Source: Mycobacterium sp. ELW1 (lineage in GTDB: Bacteria > Actinomycetota > Actinomycetes > Mycobacteriales > Mycobacteriaceae). From it: a DNA stretch of 64,000 nucleotides. The notes beneath the pieces were generated by a model, which saw nothing but the letters and a program-made list of their open reading frames with translations, had not been told where the DNA came from and searched no databases. The position numbers and the translations under genes were made by a program. Position 1 is the first letter of the stretch. Each line of letters starts with the position of its first letter. Shown piece after piece: positions 19,115-27,023 of the stretch. The stretch is from assembly GCF_008329905.1 (NCBI RefSeq), contig NZ_CP032155.1, positions 2,046,001 to 2,110,000 of the forward strand. Reading direction: 5' to 3'.

Positions 19115-19573
19115 CTATGCCGAGAGCTGGTTGCCGAACTTGGTGGCAACCTGTAGTCGGGCCATTGCGGCCGCGCTGCGCGCCTTGACCGTCGCGGGTC
19201 CTGGCAAACCTTCGTGCTGCCACCGCTCGCATTGGAGGCGGACCGCATTCAACTCATCCATCAACGAGTTGTGGATGGCGGACAGCGTCAGCGGACGGTT
19301 GCCCTTTCCTGTGCTGTGGTGATCGCGAGCAGTCGACGTGATCGCCTCCGCCAACACCTCAATCACGCCCAGGACTAAAAGCATTGCCGGGTCGGTGGCC
19401 GAGGGGGGATCGGAGATAGCTGCGCTCTCCCAGATGTCCCACGCGTCCTCGCAGAACGTGTACGGGTCGTCGGCATCGATCGCGTCGAGAGCGGTGACGA
19501 AGGCGGCGAGGCGGTCCTGCCACGCGGCTAATTGCTGCGAACCGTCGATTTCAGCGAATTCGTTAGTGGTCAT
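19115..19573 (-). CDS. Unknown protein, short paralog of the 17606-18892 product
   Basis: This is a 152-residue protein. It shares [20 protein letters not shown], a CEDAWDIWESAAISDPP block and a LQCERWQHEGLPG block with the N-terminal part of the upstream-lying longer gene. Tandem duplication with loss of the C-terminal domain, or gain of one by the other, is the simplest reading. ATG 19573 is preceded by CGAGGG. Function is unknown. Two separated Cys residues are conserved between the copies (DYCADAW and TFCEDAW; RRECGRW and LQCERW). Confidence 0.7.
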   Translation of the reverse strand: MTTNEFAEIDGSQQLAAWQDRLAAFVTALDAIDADDPYTFCEDAWDIWESAAISDPPSATDPAMLLVLGVIEVLAEAITSTARDHHSTGKGNRPLTLSAIHNSLMDELNAVRLQCERWQHEGLPGPATVKARSAAAMARLQVATKFGNQLSA

Positions 19574-19837
19574 CCCTCGGGTCCCTTCGCGATATGCGTC
19601 CCCCCGACGCCAAGTTGTTGTTCTGGTCTTTACCCCGTCGAGAAACTTTTGAATCATCAATCTTTGCCAGGGGCCGCACGGACGACGTGAGTCGGACCAC
19701 AGCACTGCCAAGTCTGTTCTCGCACGAGGCTTCCGCGTCGGCCGACCGGAACCATGCTTCGTGATAAGTGAACTATTAGCTCGCTCTTAGTCACTCGACC
19801 TACGCTCCCGTAGGTAGTCGGGCTGAGAGAGACCGTC

Positions 19838-20161
19838 ATGCGCACCATCGATCCGGCCGGCATCTCGATCATCACGGTGGTGGTGGTGCTGCCCCTGGGC
19901 ACCGCGGTGTCCGGCGCGCTCACCTGGTCGATGTTCGGCAATGTGTCGGGCGGACTCGCGTTTCTCGGCCTCTTCATCGTCGGCGTCGCCACCGAGAACG
20001 TACGGCAGCGGCGCAGCGTGGTCCGGCGAGCGCAGGCAGACGCTGAGGTGGTGCAGTACATCGCGCGACTGCACGATGTCGCGCGTCAGGCCGGCGTGGA
20101 GCTGGGCCCGCGCCCTGGGGGCAAAAAAAGTCAGGGAACCACACGGCTCCCTGACTGGTAG
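19838..20161 (+). CDS. Small membrane protein of unknown function
   Basis: This is a 107-residue protein with two transmembrane helices (ISIITVVVVLPLGTAV and GGLAFLGLFIVGVAT) followed by a charged cytoplasmic helix (RQRRSVVRRAQADAEVVQYIARL). Its last dozen codons run through the tRNA-His terminator hairpin. The frame there is probably fortuitous, and the original end may have been changed. A 7-bp stem (19798-19815) lies 22 bases upstream of the start. No family recognised. Confidence 0.55.
   Translation: MRTIDPAGISIITVVVVLPLGTAVSGALTWSMFGNVSGGLAFLGLFIVGVATENVRQRRSVVRRAQADAEVVQYIARLHDVARQAGVELGPRPGGKKSQGTTRLPDW
20123..20155 (-). terminator. Original tRNA-His terminator, now separated from its gene
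   Basis: On the minus strand, GTCAGGGA and TCCCTGAC (20130-20155) form an 8-bp stem followed by seven T residues. It lies just beyond the att duplication, so it is the host terminator that served tRNA-His before the element inserted. Confidence 0.75.
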
Positions 20162-20208
20162 GGGTGGCTGACGGGACTCGAACCCGCGACAGCCAGGATC
20201 ACAACCTG
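20162..20208. repeat. attL: 47-bp copy of the tRNA-His 3' half
   Basis: These 47 bases are identical to 30718-30764. They contain the 3' end of tRNA-His up to the anticodon loop, then diverge (ACCG against GTGC). This is the displaced host copy of the attachment core. Confidence 0.92.
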
Positions 20209-20316
20209 ACCGTAGAAATGTCATATAACTACAGTTCAAAGACCATCTACTGACTGCCATCATGCAACCTTAGTTGGGACAAAACCCCCAGCTCACAGAC
20301 ACGTGAGGACGCAATA

Positions 20317-20338
20317 GCGTTGCGATAAGGTTGCAAAC
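20317..20338 (+). repeat. Candidate integrase arm site, left copy
   Basis: This 22-bp sequence (GCGTTGCGATAAGG core plus TTGCAAAC) matches 19 of 22 positions at 30647-30668 in the same orientation. Its TAAGGTTGCA part is also present inverted at 20263-20272. It ends at the int start codon, so integrase could also repress its own gene here. Confidence 0.6.
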
Positions 20339-21517
20339 ATGGCCACACAGAAGACAGCCAGGAGACGCAGTTTCGGCACCCTGCGCACCATGCGAAACGG
20401 GCGCGTACAAGCCTCGTATATCTACGACGGCGACGGCAAGCGGTACTACGCACTGCACACCTACGACAACCGCACCGACGCCGAAGGCTGGCTAGCCAAC
20501 GAGCGCAAGCTGATCGAACTGGGGGAGTGGACGCCACCGAAGTCACGGGCCGAGCTGAAGGCCCTGACCGGCGTGACGCTAAGGGAGTACGCCGACCTTT
20601 GGATGGACGCGGATTGGCGGCGGCGACGGTGGGCGGACTCAGGCCGCGAGTTGACCCCGAAGACCCACGCCCTCTACACCCGGCTGCTGAACACGCGGAT
20701 TCTGCCCGACCTGGGCGACGAGATCCTGAGGGCCGTGACTCCCGCGCGGGTGCGGGCGTGGTGGGTGGACCTCAGTAAGAGAATGAAGACGCCGACGAGC
20801 AACACGCAGGCGTACCAACTTCTCAAGGCCATCTACGCCACAGCCGTGGAGGACAAAGCCGCTACGGAGAACCCGTGTCAGATCAAGTCGGCGGGGAAGC
20901 CGCCGAAGGCCCGTGATGTGAAGCCCCTGACACCGGCAGAACTGGACACAGTCGCCCAATCGGCACCAGAGGCTTACCGGGTGGCGGTTCCGGTAGCCGC
21001 GTGGTGCGGCTTGCGATTCGGGGAATTGGTCGAGCTACGCCGTAAGGATGTCCACGACGATGGCGAGCGCGTCACCCTGAAGATCAGGCGGGCTGCGACA
21101 CGGGTCGACAACAAGCTAGTGGTCGGCCCGCCCAAAACCGACGCCGGTATCCGTGACGTGACTGTGCCGCCACATGTAGCCGAACAGCTCCGCGAGCACA
21201 TGCAAAAACACACCGGTAGAGGGCCAGAGTCGTTTGTGTTCACCACGACGCGCGGGCGGCGGCTCTCCACAACGGCTTTCACCAAATCAGTAAAGGCCGG
21301 TTTTGCGTCAGTGGGGAAGGGAGACATGCGCGTCCACGATCTACGCCACGTAGGAGCGACGTTAGCCGCGCAGGCCGGGGCGACGACCAAAGAGCTGATG
21401 AGTCGGTTAGGCCACACGACACCGGGGATGGCCATGCGCTATCAGATAGCCGCCCAGGAGCGGGACGCGAAGATTGCAGAGGCGATGTCAAAACTGGCTG
21501 CGGTGACGACGGCATAG
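20339..21517 (+). CDS. int: Tyrosine integrase
   Basis: This is a 392-residue phage-type site-specific recombinase. It has an N-terminal arm-binding domain (AP2-like, residues about 10-60), a SAM-like core-binding domain (about 80-175), and a catalytic domain. The catalytic domain carries Arg226 in WCGLRFGEL, the box HDLRH (His333, Arg336), LGHTT, and nucleophile Tyr368 in MRYQIA. It lies 130 bases from the att core in tRNA-His and reads into the element, as expected. Start ATG 20339; the upstream arm-like repeat overlaps its leader. Confidence 0.95.
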   Translation: MATQKTARRRSFGTLRTMRNGRVQASYIYDGDGKRYYALHTYDNRTDAEGWLANERKLIELGEWTPPKSRAELKALTGVTLREYADLWMDADWRRRRWADSGRELTPKTHALYTRLLNTRILPDLGDEILRAVTPARVRAWWVDLSKRMKTPTSNTQAYQLLKAIYATAVEDKAATENPCQIKSAGKPPKARDVKPLTPAELDTVAQSAPEAYRVAVPVAAWCGLRFGELVELRRKDVHDDGERVTLKIRRAATRVDNKLVVGPPKTDAGIRDVTVPPHVAEQLREHMQKHTGRGPESFVFTTTRGRRLSTTAFTKSVKAGFASVGKGDMRVHDLRHVGATLAAQAGATTKELMSRLGHTTPGMAMRYQIAAQERDAKIAEAMSKLAAVTTA

Positions 21518-21522
21518 CCGGG

Positions 21523-21723
21523 TTACCAGATCCGCCCGCCTCTCGGCTTTCCGTCGTATGGCTTCGGTTCGGTCGACCTCAGGGATATTGCGTACTTTCC
21601 GACCAGTGCGTCGGCGACCAGGTTCGCCACATCTTCATAGCTCCGACCGCGATTCCGTCGCAGAACGGACTCGATTTCCTTCGCGATCAACGGCGTCATG
21701 GCGTGTTGTGGTGCCGCCATCAT
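21523..21723 (-). CDS. Small element protein of unknown function
   Basis: This protein of about 66 residues has a helical part IAKEIESVLRRNRGRSYEDVANLVADAL and a tail ending KPRGGRIW. The ATG at 21723 overlaps the stop of the excisionase-like gene (ATGA), so the two are co-translated. It faces int and ends 6 bases from it. Similar short proteins occur beside excisionases in mycobacteriophages. No function can be given. Confidence 0.6.
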   Translation of the reverse strand: MMAAPQHAMTPLIAKEIESVLRRNRGRSYEDVANLVADALVGKYAISLRSTEPKPYDGKPRGGRIW

Positions 21724-21914
21724 TCGCACCCAACGGGCGTTGCGAACGCCAGCAGTGAGTCGCGTTCAATCCGTATGAGCCGTGGGCCAATTCGCTTGGC
21801 TCTGATGCGGCCCTGTGCGATGTAGCGCCGAACTGTCTTTTCGCTGACGCCAAGCCATTCGGAAGCCTGTCGCAGGGAGGGCAGTGGCGGCAGGTTGTGG
21901 GTAGTCGTGGTCAC
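21720..21914 (-). CDS. Excisionase-like helix-turn-helix DNA-binding protein
   Basis: This is a 64-residue MerR/AlpA-type protein. SLRQASEWLGVSEKTVRRYIAQG forms the helix-turn-helix and RIGPRLIRIERDSLLAF the beta wing, as in recombination directionality factors and phage excisionases. The GTG at 21914 is chosen for the homologous start. It reads away from the 18-bp palindrome at 22021-22038. It would bind near the att arms to steer excision, or act as the element's repressor. Confidence 0.8.
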   Translation of the reverse strand: MTTTTHNLPPLPSLRQASEWLGVSEKTVRRYIAQGRIRAKRIGPRLIRIERDSLLAFATPVGCE

Positions 21915-22020
21915 GCCTCGTATCTCATCACGATCCGGTTGACCCAGGTCAGCGCATTCTCCCGGTTGACGCCCGAAGCGGGGGCTTATCCTGTCCCGTA
22001 CAAGCAGAATGAAGCTCAAC

Positions 22021-22038
22021 GACGATTTCGAAATCGTC
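22021..22038. promoter_or_regulatory. 18-bp perfect palindrome in the divergent control region
   Basis: GACGATTTCGAAATCGTC is fully symmetric. It lies between the leftward excisionase-like gene and the rightward 22070 gene. A TAGAAT -10-like box follows at 22042-22047. It is the best candidate for the element's operator and switch. Confidence 0.6.
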
Positions 22039-22069
22039 TAGTAGAATACTGAGTAGAGAGACTCGATTG

Positions 22070-22189
22070 ATGGCTGTAGAAAGATTGCACCACAAGCATT
22101 CTCGACGCTCAGTGTTCCGGCATCACAAGCCGAGCGACTATCGCCCTGCTGGCAGGTCGTACAAGCCCAGCACTTACAAGCTGAAGTAG
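22070..22189 (+). CDS. Very small basic protein, 39 residues
   Basis: ATG 22070 to TAG 22187, behind a purine-rich AGAGAG. The peptide is rich in His, Lys, Arg and Tyr, with a KHSRRSVFRHHKPSDYR core and a tail of SYKP/TYKL repeats. Such a charge suggests nucleic acid binding. It is the first rightward gene after the operator-like palindrome. No homolog is recognised. Confidence 0.5.
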   Translation: MAVERLHHKHSRRSVFRHHKPSDYRPAGRSYKPSTYKLK

Positions 22190-22455
22190 TGCAACGTATT
22201 TGAGCATCTCCTCGCAGTAAAGCGCGGCAGGTCCCAGGCGCTTCGTAACTGGGACAGGTGGATAACCGGACAACCTATTGTCGATGGCCTAAGCACGTCG
22301 TCAGCACGTGTGTAGCGACCCCCCGTAGCCTGATCTCTCATCGAGATCGAATTTTCCCTAGACACATGTATGCCCACGAGCGGACGGCGGACGCGAAGCG
22401 GGAGCCTAAGTGCGGCAGAACTGTTGACGTGTCTCAGATAGCAGGAGCAAGAAGT
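22190..22455. other. Early leader region with inverted repeats, no gene seen
   Basis: GTCCCAG (22231-22237) and CTGGGAC (22249-22255) form a 7-bp hairpin. GATCTC and GAGATC (22332-22348) form another inverted repeat with a 5-base spacer. AGCACGT occurs twice 11 bases apart near 22295. These may be operator or RNA control sites for the following genes. Confidence 0.4.
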
Positions 22456-22662
22456 ATGGCACGCACGGATGAACTCTTGTCTGTTGAAGAGGCGGCTGCC
22501 TACTTGGGTGTGTCCGTTAAGTGCATGTATCAGCTTCGTTGGAAGAACGGCGGTCCGGTGTCGTGGAAGCAGAATCGGCGATTGGTGTATCCGCGTTCGC
22601 AGCTCGATCTTTACCGCGCCCGTGAACGTGAACGCACACTACGTGGCGAGGGGGCAGTGTGA
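22456..22662 (+). CDS. Helix-turn-helix domain protein (AlpA/HTH_17 type)
   Basis: This 68-residue protein consists of one winged helix-turn-helix: LLSVEEAAAYLGVSVKCMYQLR followed by the wing KQNRRLVYPRSQLDLY and a basic tail RARERERTLRGEG. ATG 22456 follows AGGAG. It may be an activator of the packaging genes or a second directionality factor. Its stop overlaps the next start (GTGA). Confidence 0.75.
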   Translation: MARTDELLSVEEAAAYLGVSVKCMYQLRWKNGGPVSWKQNRRLVYPRSQLDLYRARERERTLRGEGAV

Positions 22663-22862
22663 GCGCGCCACGTCCGCATTGGACGACCGCTCAGATCCAC
22701 GACATCCTGCCCGTCGACATCGACGCACACGCAGTCGGCGGTCTGGTGGACCTGTACATCGATGACAACTCGCTTGTTTACCAACGCATTCGATTGACTC
22801 TCGACCAGGCGGGCGTGCTCGTCGCGAAGATTAGTCACCAACTCCTCAAGGCCGCGACGTGA
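22659..22862 (+). CDS. Small element protein, unknown
   Basis: This 67-residue protein is acidic, with a beta-strand pattern (GGLVDLYIDDNSLVYQRIRL) and a C-terminal helix DQAGVLVAKISHQLLKA. It is translationally coupled on both sides by GTGA overlaps, which supports it being a real gene. I do not recognise the family. Confidence 0.6.
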   Translation: MSAPRPHWTTAQIHDILPVDIDAHAVGGLVDLYIDDNSLVYQRIRLTLDQAGVLVAKISHQLLKAAT

Positions 22863-23053
22863 CCGGGTTCAAAACCGGTATCGCTCAAATCATCGCGAAG
22901 GACTCGACACGAATTTCAGTGGCCTGCCCGTTCTGCCAAGGAGTTCACCGGCATCAACTTGCATATGCCGGATCCGCATCCGTAGTAGCAGGCTGCCACC
23001 GGGGGTTCAGCCAGTGCCGCGAGTATTCAATCCCCAAGAAGGGCAGCCGATGA
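22859..23053 (+). CDS. Small zinc-finger-like protein
   Basis: This 64-residue protein has CPFCQGVHRHQL and a later GCHRGFSQCREY. It thus carries a Cys-x2-Cys pair, nearby His residues and a second Cys pair, compatible with a zinc ribbon. The GTG start overlaps the previous stop, and its own stop overlaps the next ATG. Short Cys-rich proteins of this kind are common in mycobacteriophage early operons. Confidence 0.6.
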   Translation: MTGFKTGIAQIIAKDSTRISVACPFCQGVHRHQLAYAGSASVVAGCHRGFSQCREYSIPKKGSR

Positions 23054-23235
23054 CACGCGTAACGCATGCCGAAGAGTTCGGCACCGACGCCGCCGCGCCG
23101 AGCCTCCTCCTCACCCTCGAAGACGGCACACACGTCGGCTACTCCACAAGCCGAGACGGCCACCGAGCACCCCTCACAGCCGCACACCTAGCCGACCTAG
23201 TCCAACGCGCTGAACTCCGCTCCACGGGGCAATGA
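23050..23235 (+). CDS. Small element protein, unknown
   Basis: This 61-residue protein starts MTRVTHAEEFG, contains a beta hairpin (SLLLTLEDGTHVGYSTS) and ends in a helix TAAHLADLVQRAELRSTG. The ATG overlaps the preceding stop (ATGA). No family recognised. Confidence 0.55.
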   Translation: MTRVTHAEEFGTDAAAPSLLLTLEDGTHVGYSTSRDGHRAPLTAAHLADLVQRAELRSTGQ

Positions 23236-23251
23236 GAGGCCACTACGGCCC

Positions 23252-23599
23252 ATGCTGAGCCGTAGTTGCATCGAATGCGGTGACGACGCCGAACCCGGCA
23301 AAAGCCGCTGCCACGATTGCCGACTACCGCAGTCCCCCAGGCCATCAGCTACACAACGCGGGTACGGCTCCCGCTACCAGCGGCTGCGCGCCAAGGCCAT
23401 CGCCCTACAGCCATGGTGTGAATGCGGAGCAGTAGACAACCTGAGCGTCGACCACACACCACGCAGTTGGGAACTGATCGAAGCCGGTCACAAACCAACG
23501 CTCGACTGGTTCGCCAACGGCCTGATGACCGTTCGCTGTCTCGCCTGCAATCGTGCTCGCGGAGCCGCTCGCGGCAACAACGTGACCAGACACGACTAA
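23252..23599 (+). CDS. HNH endonuclease
   Basis: This is a 115-residue phage HNH nuclease. Cys pairs CIECGDD...CHDC form an N-terminal knuckle. The catalytic core reads CECGAVDNLSVDHTPRSW, with the key Asp-His, then VRCLACNRARG. HNH genes directly before the large terminase are known partners for cos cleavage in HK97-type phages. This supports cos packaging, and no small terminase is seen. Confidence 0.88.
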   Translation: MLSRSCIECGDDAEPGKSRCHDCRLPQSPRPSATQRGYGSRYQRLRAKAIALQPWCECGAVDNLSVDHTPRSWELIEAGHKPTLDWFANGLMTVRCLACNRARGAARGNNVTRHD

Positions 23600-23751
23600 T
23601 CGTCGCAGGCCAGGGCCTCGCAGAGGCTAGCCCTCTAGGCCCATGGGGACCGGCCCCGACCAGCGCCTTTGCCGGGACACCTCTCGCAAAGACGGCGCGC
23701 GTTTTTTGAGCCGCGCCGGATCGATTTGCCACACGAAAGCTTCAACACGTC
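23600..23751. other. Gap before terminase; candidate cos region
   Basis: These 152 bases hold no gene. GGCGCG and CGCGCC pair across a T-rich loop near 23694-23717, and GC-rich inverted segments (GGGGACCGGCCCC) lie near 23644. In cos phages the packaging site is usually just before the terminase genes, so this is the best place to look. Confidence 0.35.
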
Positions 23752-25191
23752 ATGCCGATTCGTAAGCCTGCGGATCAGAATCCGCTGCGGTTCAAGCGAA
23801 CCGGGGATGACGTTGAGGACTTTTGTCGGTTCTGTGAGGCGTACATCCGGCTGGCCAAAGACATGCCGATGGTGGTGCGCCCGTGGCAGCGGGACGTCGT
23901 GGCGATGGTGTGGGGACCAGAGCGTCCGAAGTTGTCGGCGTTGGCAATTGGTCGTGGTAACGCGAAGTCGACTCTTGCGGCGGCGATGTGTCTCTATCGA
24001 CTGTTCCTTGATGACGACGTTTCGATTGACTTGCTTGCCGTCGATGAGCGCCAGGCCGGGATCATTGGTGAGATCTGCAGCAAGATGGTGGCTCGCCATC
24101 CGCAGCTTGAGAAGCGCACGACGGTCTTCAAGGACCACTTGGTGGTTCGGGGTAGTGAGCTTTGGTGGCTTCCCGCGAATGCACCTGCGTTGGAGGGCCG
24201 TACGCCCGATCTGACGATCTGTGATGAGGGTGGCCGGATCAACGTCGAGGTGTACGAGGTTGCGGTGTTCTCGGCGTCGAAGAAGCCTGACGCTCAACTG
24301 TTTCTGATCGGTACGCCGGGGCCAATCCCACACAACGTGCTGGCGCAGTTCCGCGAGCATGCCATTGCGCACCCTGAGGACAAGTCGCAAGCGTTCATGG
24401 AGTTCAGCGCCAACAACTGGCCTGATCACCCGTTGACGTGTGAGCACTGCCTTGAGGCCAGTAATCCCGCGCTCGGGGATTGGCTGACGCTGGAATCTTT
24501 GTTGGCGACTGCGCCGCCGAAGACAAGCGAAGCTCATTGGCGCAGGGTCCGGTTGATTCAGTGGAACGTCACGAACGCGGACCCGCCGTTGCCGCAGGAT
24601 TTGTGGGAGGCCCTGGGGGCCGGCGGGGATATCCCCGCCGGGGAACGAGTGGTGCTGGCGTTCGATGGCTCGTATAGCGGCAACGATGCGACCGTCATCG
24701 TCGCGGCCACCGTGTCTGCCACACCGCTTCTGCAGCTTGTGAAGTGGTGGGGGCGACCGGACCCGAACGACACGACATATCGCATTCCGATCCTGGAAGT
24801 TGAGCAGGCCATTCGGGACGCGTGCCGACGCTGGGACGTCGCCGAGATTGCGTGCGACTCGTATCGGTGGCAGCGATCCCTAGCCGTCCTAGAGGGCGAC
24901 GGGTTGCCGGTGAAGGACTTCCCCCAGACGGTCAACCGCATGTCGGCGGCAACGTCGGCGTTCCTCGATGCGTGCCGAAACGGACAACTCAGTCATTCCG
25001 GTCATCCGCTGATCGGTGAGCACTTGAACAACGCCGTGCTGACGGAGGACGGGCGCGGCGGTCGGCTGGTTAAGGCGCACCGGTCCGTCCGTATTGATGC
25101 CGCGATTTGCGCGGTGATGGCGGTGTCGCGGGCCATGTGGTTCGCATCCAAACCTCTGAAACGAAAGCGAACGGTGAGTTTCGCAGCATGA
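23752..25191 (+). CDS. Terminase large subunit (TerL)
   Basis: This is the 479-residue DNA-packaging motor. The ATPase domain has Walker A GRGNAKST (67-74) and Walker B LTICDEGG (154-161). The C-terminal nuclease has the acidic residues in AFDGSYSGND (Asp305), EIACDSY and a final DAAICAVMA. The LFLIGTPG coupling motif follows Walker B. Length and motifs match mycobacteriophage and HK97-type large terminases. Its stop overlaps the portal start (ATGA). Confidence 0.93.
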   Translation: MPIRKPADQNPLRFKRTGDDVEDFCRFCEAYIRLAKDMPMVVRPWQRDVVAMVWGPERPKLSALAIGRGNAKSTLAAAMCLYRLFLDDDVSIDLLAVDERQAGIIGEICSKMVARHPQLEKRTTVFKDHLVVRGSELWWLPANAPALEGRTPDLTICDEGGRINVEVYEVAVFSASKKPDAQLFLIGTPGPIPHNVLAQFREHAIAHPEDKSQAFMEFSANNWPDHPLTCEHCLEASNPALGDWLTLESLLATAPPKTSEAHWRRVRLIQWNVTNADPPLPQDLWEALGAGGDIPAGERVVLAFDGSYSGNDATVIVAATVSATPLLQLVKWWGRPDPNDTTYRIPILEVEQAIRDACRRWDVAEIACDSYRWQRSLAVLEGDGLPVKDFPQTVNRMSAATSAFLDACRNGQLSHSGHPLIGEHLNNAVLTEDGRGGRLVKAHRSVRIDAAICAVMAVSRAMWFASKPLKRKRTVSFAA

Positions 25192-26582
25192 CTAGTACCC
25201 CTTTGTTGATCGAGATGCAGCAGCGTCTATCGGCTGGCTTGCATCGCCGCTCGGAGAATCGGTCTTATTGGGATGGCAAGCAGCCCTTGGCCTACCTGGC
25301 ACCAGAGGCACGGGCCGCGCTCGGTAACCGCTTCGGTGCGTTGTCGGTGAATTACGCCCGCGTCGCAATCACCGCACTAACTGAGCGACTGCGGCTCAAC
25401 GGCTTTGACGGTGCCCCGGTATGGGACGAGTTGCTGGCGCTGGATTACGACACCCTGGCTGACACGCTGCACCGCGAGGCTCTATTGCAGGGCGAGGCGT
25501 TCTGTCTGGTGTGGGCCGATGATCACGGCAACCCCACGATCACAATTGAGTCGGGCGACTCGGTAGCGGTCAAGCGGGATGACGTGACCCGCCAGATCGT
25601 GGCCGGGATCAAGCAGGTGTCAGTGAAGACGACACCAGCCACGCAGGGTCACACCGACGCGTGGATTTACCAGGCTGACACTGTCGAGCATTGGCGTAGC
25701 AATGCGCCGGGTGGCGGTGGCGAGTTTGAGCTAATCGAGACTGTGCCGAACGGCTTGGGTGTGGTGCCTATCGTGGCGTTCACCAACGCTGATCTGCTGC
25801 CGTCGGCGTGGCGAGATACCCCGTATCTGGAGTATTCGGGTGAGTCCGAGATTCAGCCGCTGAAGTGCCTCATTGACGGTCTGGCCAAGACGGTTGCAGA
25901 TCTTGCCGTGGCCCAGGAGTACACCGCCCGACCCCGCCGATGGGCCACCGGAATTGAGTTGACCGAAGAGCCGGTGACCGACGAGGACGGCAACCCGGTT
26001 ATCGGCGAGGACGGCGAACCGGTCACTCAGACGGTGAACCCGATCCCTGAAGGGAACCGGGCGATGCTGGCCGAGGATCCTCAGGCCCGCTTCGGCCAGC
26101 TTGACGGCGCGAACCTAGAGGGCTTCCGCACGGCTGTCGACATTTGGGTCCAGAGCCTGATGACTGTGGGTGCAATCCCAAGCCATATGTGCGGGATCAC
26201 TACGGCCAACCCGAGCACTAGCGAGGCGATGCAAGCTTCGGAGGCTGGACTGACAGCCCGAAGCGAGAGCAAGGCGAAGATGTTCTCACGTTCCCACGAA
26301 CTGGTGGCGCGTTTGGTGTACGCAGTGAGCCACGGTGTCGACCCCAACGCGGTGGCTGTCCGCGCATTGTGGGGTCCGTTCGATGTGCGCAGTGAGGCCG
26401 CTGCTGCTGACGCTGCGGTGAAGTTGTTCAGCTCTCGCTTGTTGAGTCGGGAGGCGACCCTTGCGCGACTGGGCTTTTCGCAGGAGCAGATTGAGCGCGA
26501 ACTTGCCTCGATCAAGCGCGACGTGGCCGACGCCCGCGATATCAACTTGGCCCATGTCCTAAGTGGCGCGGGCGACCGGTAA
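25188..26582 (+). CDS. Portal protein (SPP1 gp6-like)
   Basis: This 464-residue protein forms the dodecameric vertex through which DNA enters the head. The ATG at 25188 overlaps the TerL stop. It has the portal N-terminus with YWDGKQPL, a stem-region DGLAKTVADLAVAQEYTA and RRWATGIEL, and an Asp/Glu-rich insertion (about residues 260-285) with repeated DEDGNPV/GEDGEPV units. The clip and crown helices come after NPSTSEAMQASEAGL, a typical portal motif. Length is close to that of actinophage portals. Confidence 0.9.
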   Translation: MTSTPLLIEMQQRLSAGLHRRSENRSYWDGKQPLAYLAPEARAALGNRFGALSVNYARVAITALTERLRLNGFDGAPVWDELLALDYDTLADTLHREALLQGEAFCLVWADDHGNPTITIESGDSVAVKRDDVTRQIVAGIKQVSVKTTPATQGHTDAWIYQADTVEHWRSNAPGGGGEFELIETVPNGLGVVPIVAFTNADLLPSAWRDTPYLEYSGESEIQPLKCLIDGLAKTVADLAVAQEYTARPRRWATGIELTEEPVTDEDGNPVIGEDGEPVTQTVNPIPEGNRAMLAEDPQARFGQLDGANLEGFRTAVDIWVQSLMTVGAIPSHMCGITTANPSTSEAMQASEAGLTARSESKAKMFSRSHELVARLVYAVSHGVDPNAVAVRALWGPFDVRSEAAAADAAVKLFSSRLLSREATLARLGFSQEQIERELASIKRDVADARDINLAHVLSGAGDR

Positions 26583-26596
26583 CAGGAGACTTAGCA

Positions 26597-27013
26597 ATGA
26601 GTGACACAAACGAGGCCCCAGAAGCCACGCAGACAGACGAACTGGCCGAACCCGAGGCGATCTCAACTGGAGACGATCTCGCTGCGCCACAGGGCAATAC
26701 AGAGGTATTTGACTCTGACTATGTCAACGGTCTGAAGCAGGAAGCTATCGACCACCGACAGAAGGCGAAGAGCTATGCCGCGCGGCTGCACACCGAATTG
26801 GTGCGGTCAACTGGGCGATTGGCTGACCCGAATGATCTTCCCTTCGACGCTGCGCACCTCGAAGACACCGACGCGCTCAATTCGGCCATCGATGAACTGC
26901 TGACCCGTAAACCGCACTTCGCGGCACGAACCCCTCACGGTGACGTCGGCCAAGGAGCCAAGGACCAGGTGCCCCCTGTCAACTTCATCAGCCACCTGAA
27001 ATCGATGGTGTGA
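26597..27013 (+). CDS. Capsid scaffolding protein
   Basis: This is a 138-residue protein placed between portal and major capsid. It has an acidic disordered N-terminus (EAPEATQTDELAEPEAIS), a central helix FDSDYVNGLKQEAIDHRQKAKSYAARL, and a basic short C-terminal helix ending SHLKSMV. That layout is standard for actinophage scaffolds. AGGAGA precedes the ATG. A separate scaffold fits with a capsid protein that lacks an N-terminal delta domain, and no maturation protease is present. Confidence 0.8.
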   Translation: MSDTNEAPEATQTDELAEPEAISTGDDLAAPQGNTEVFDSDYVNGLKQEAIDHRQKAKSYAARLHTELVRSTGRLADPNDLPFDAAHLEDTDALNSAIDELLTRKPHFAARTPHGDVGQGAKDQVPPVNFISHLKSMV

Positions 27014-27023
27014 CATATAATTA

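Noticed and set aside
23014..23049. Earlier start for the 23050 gene
   Set aside because: The ATG at 23050 overlaps the previous stop (ATGA), as do its neighbours; the extension lacks a ribosome site.
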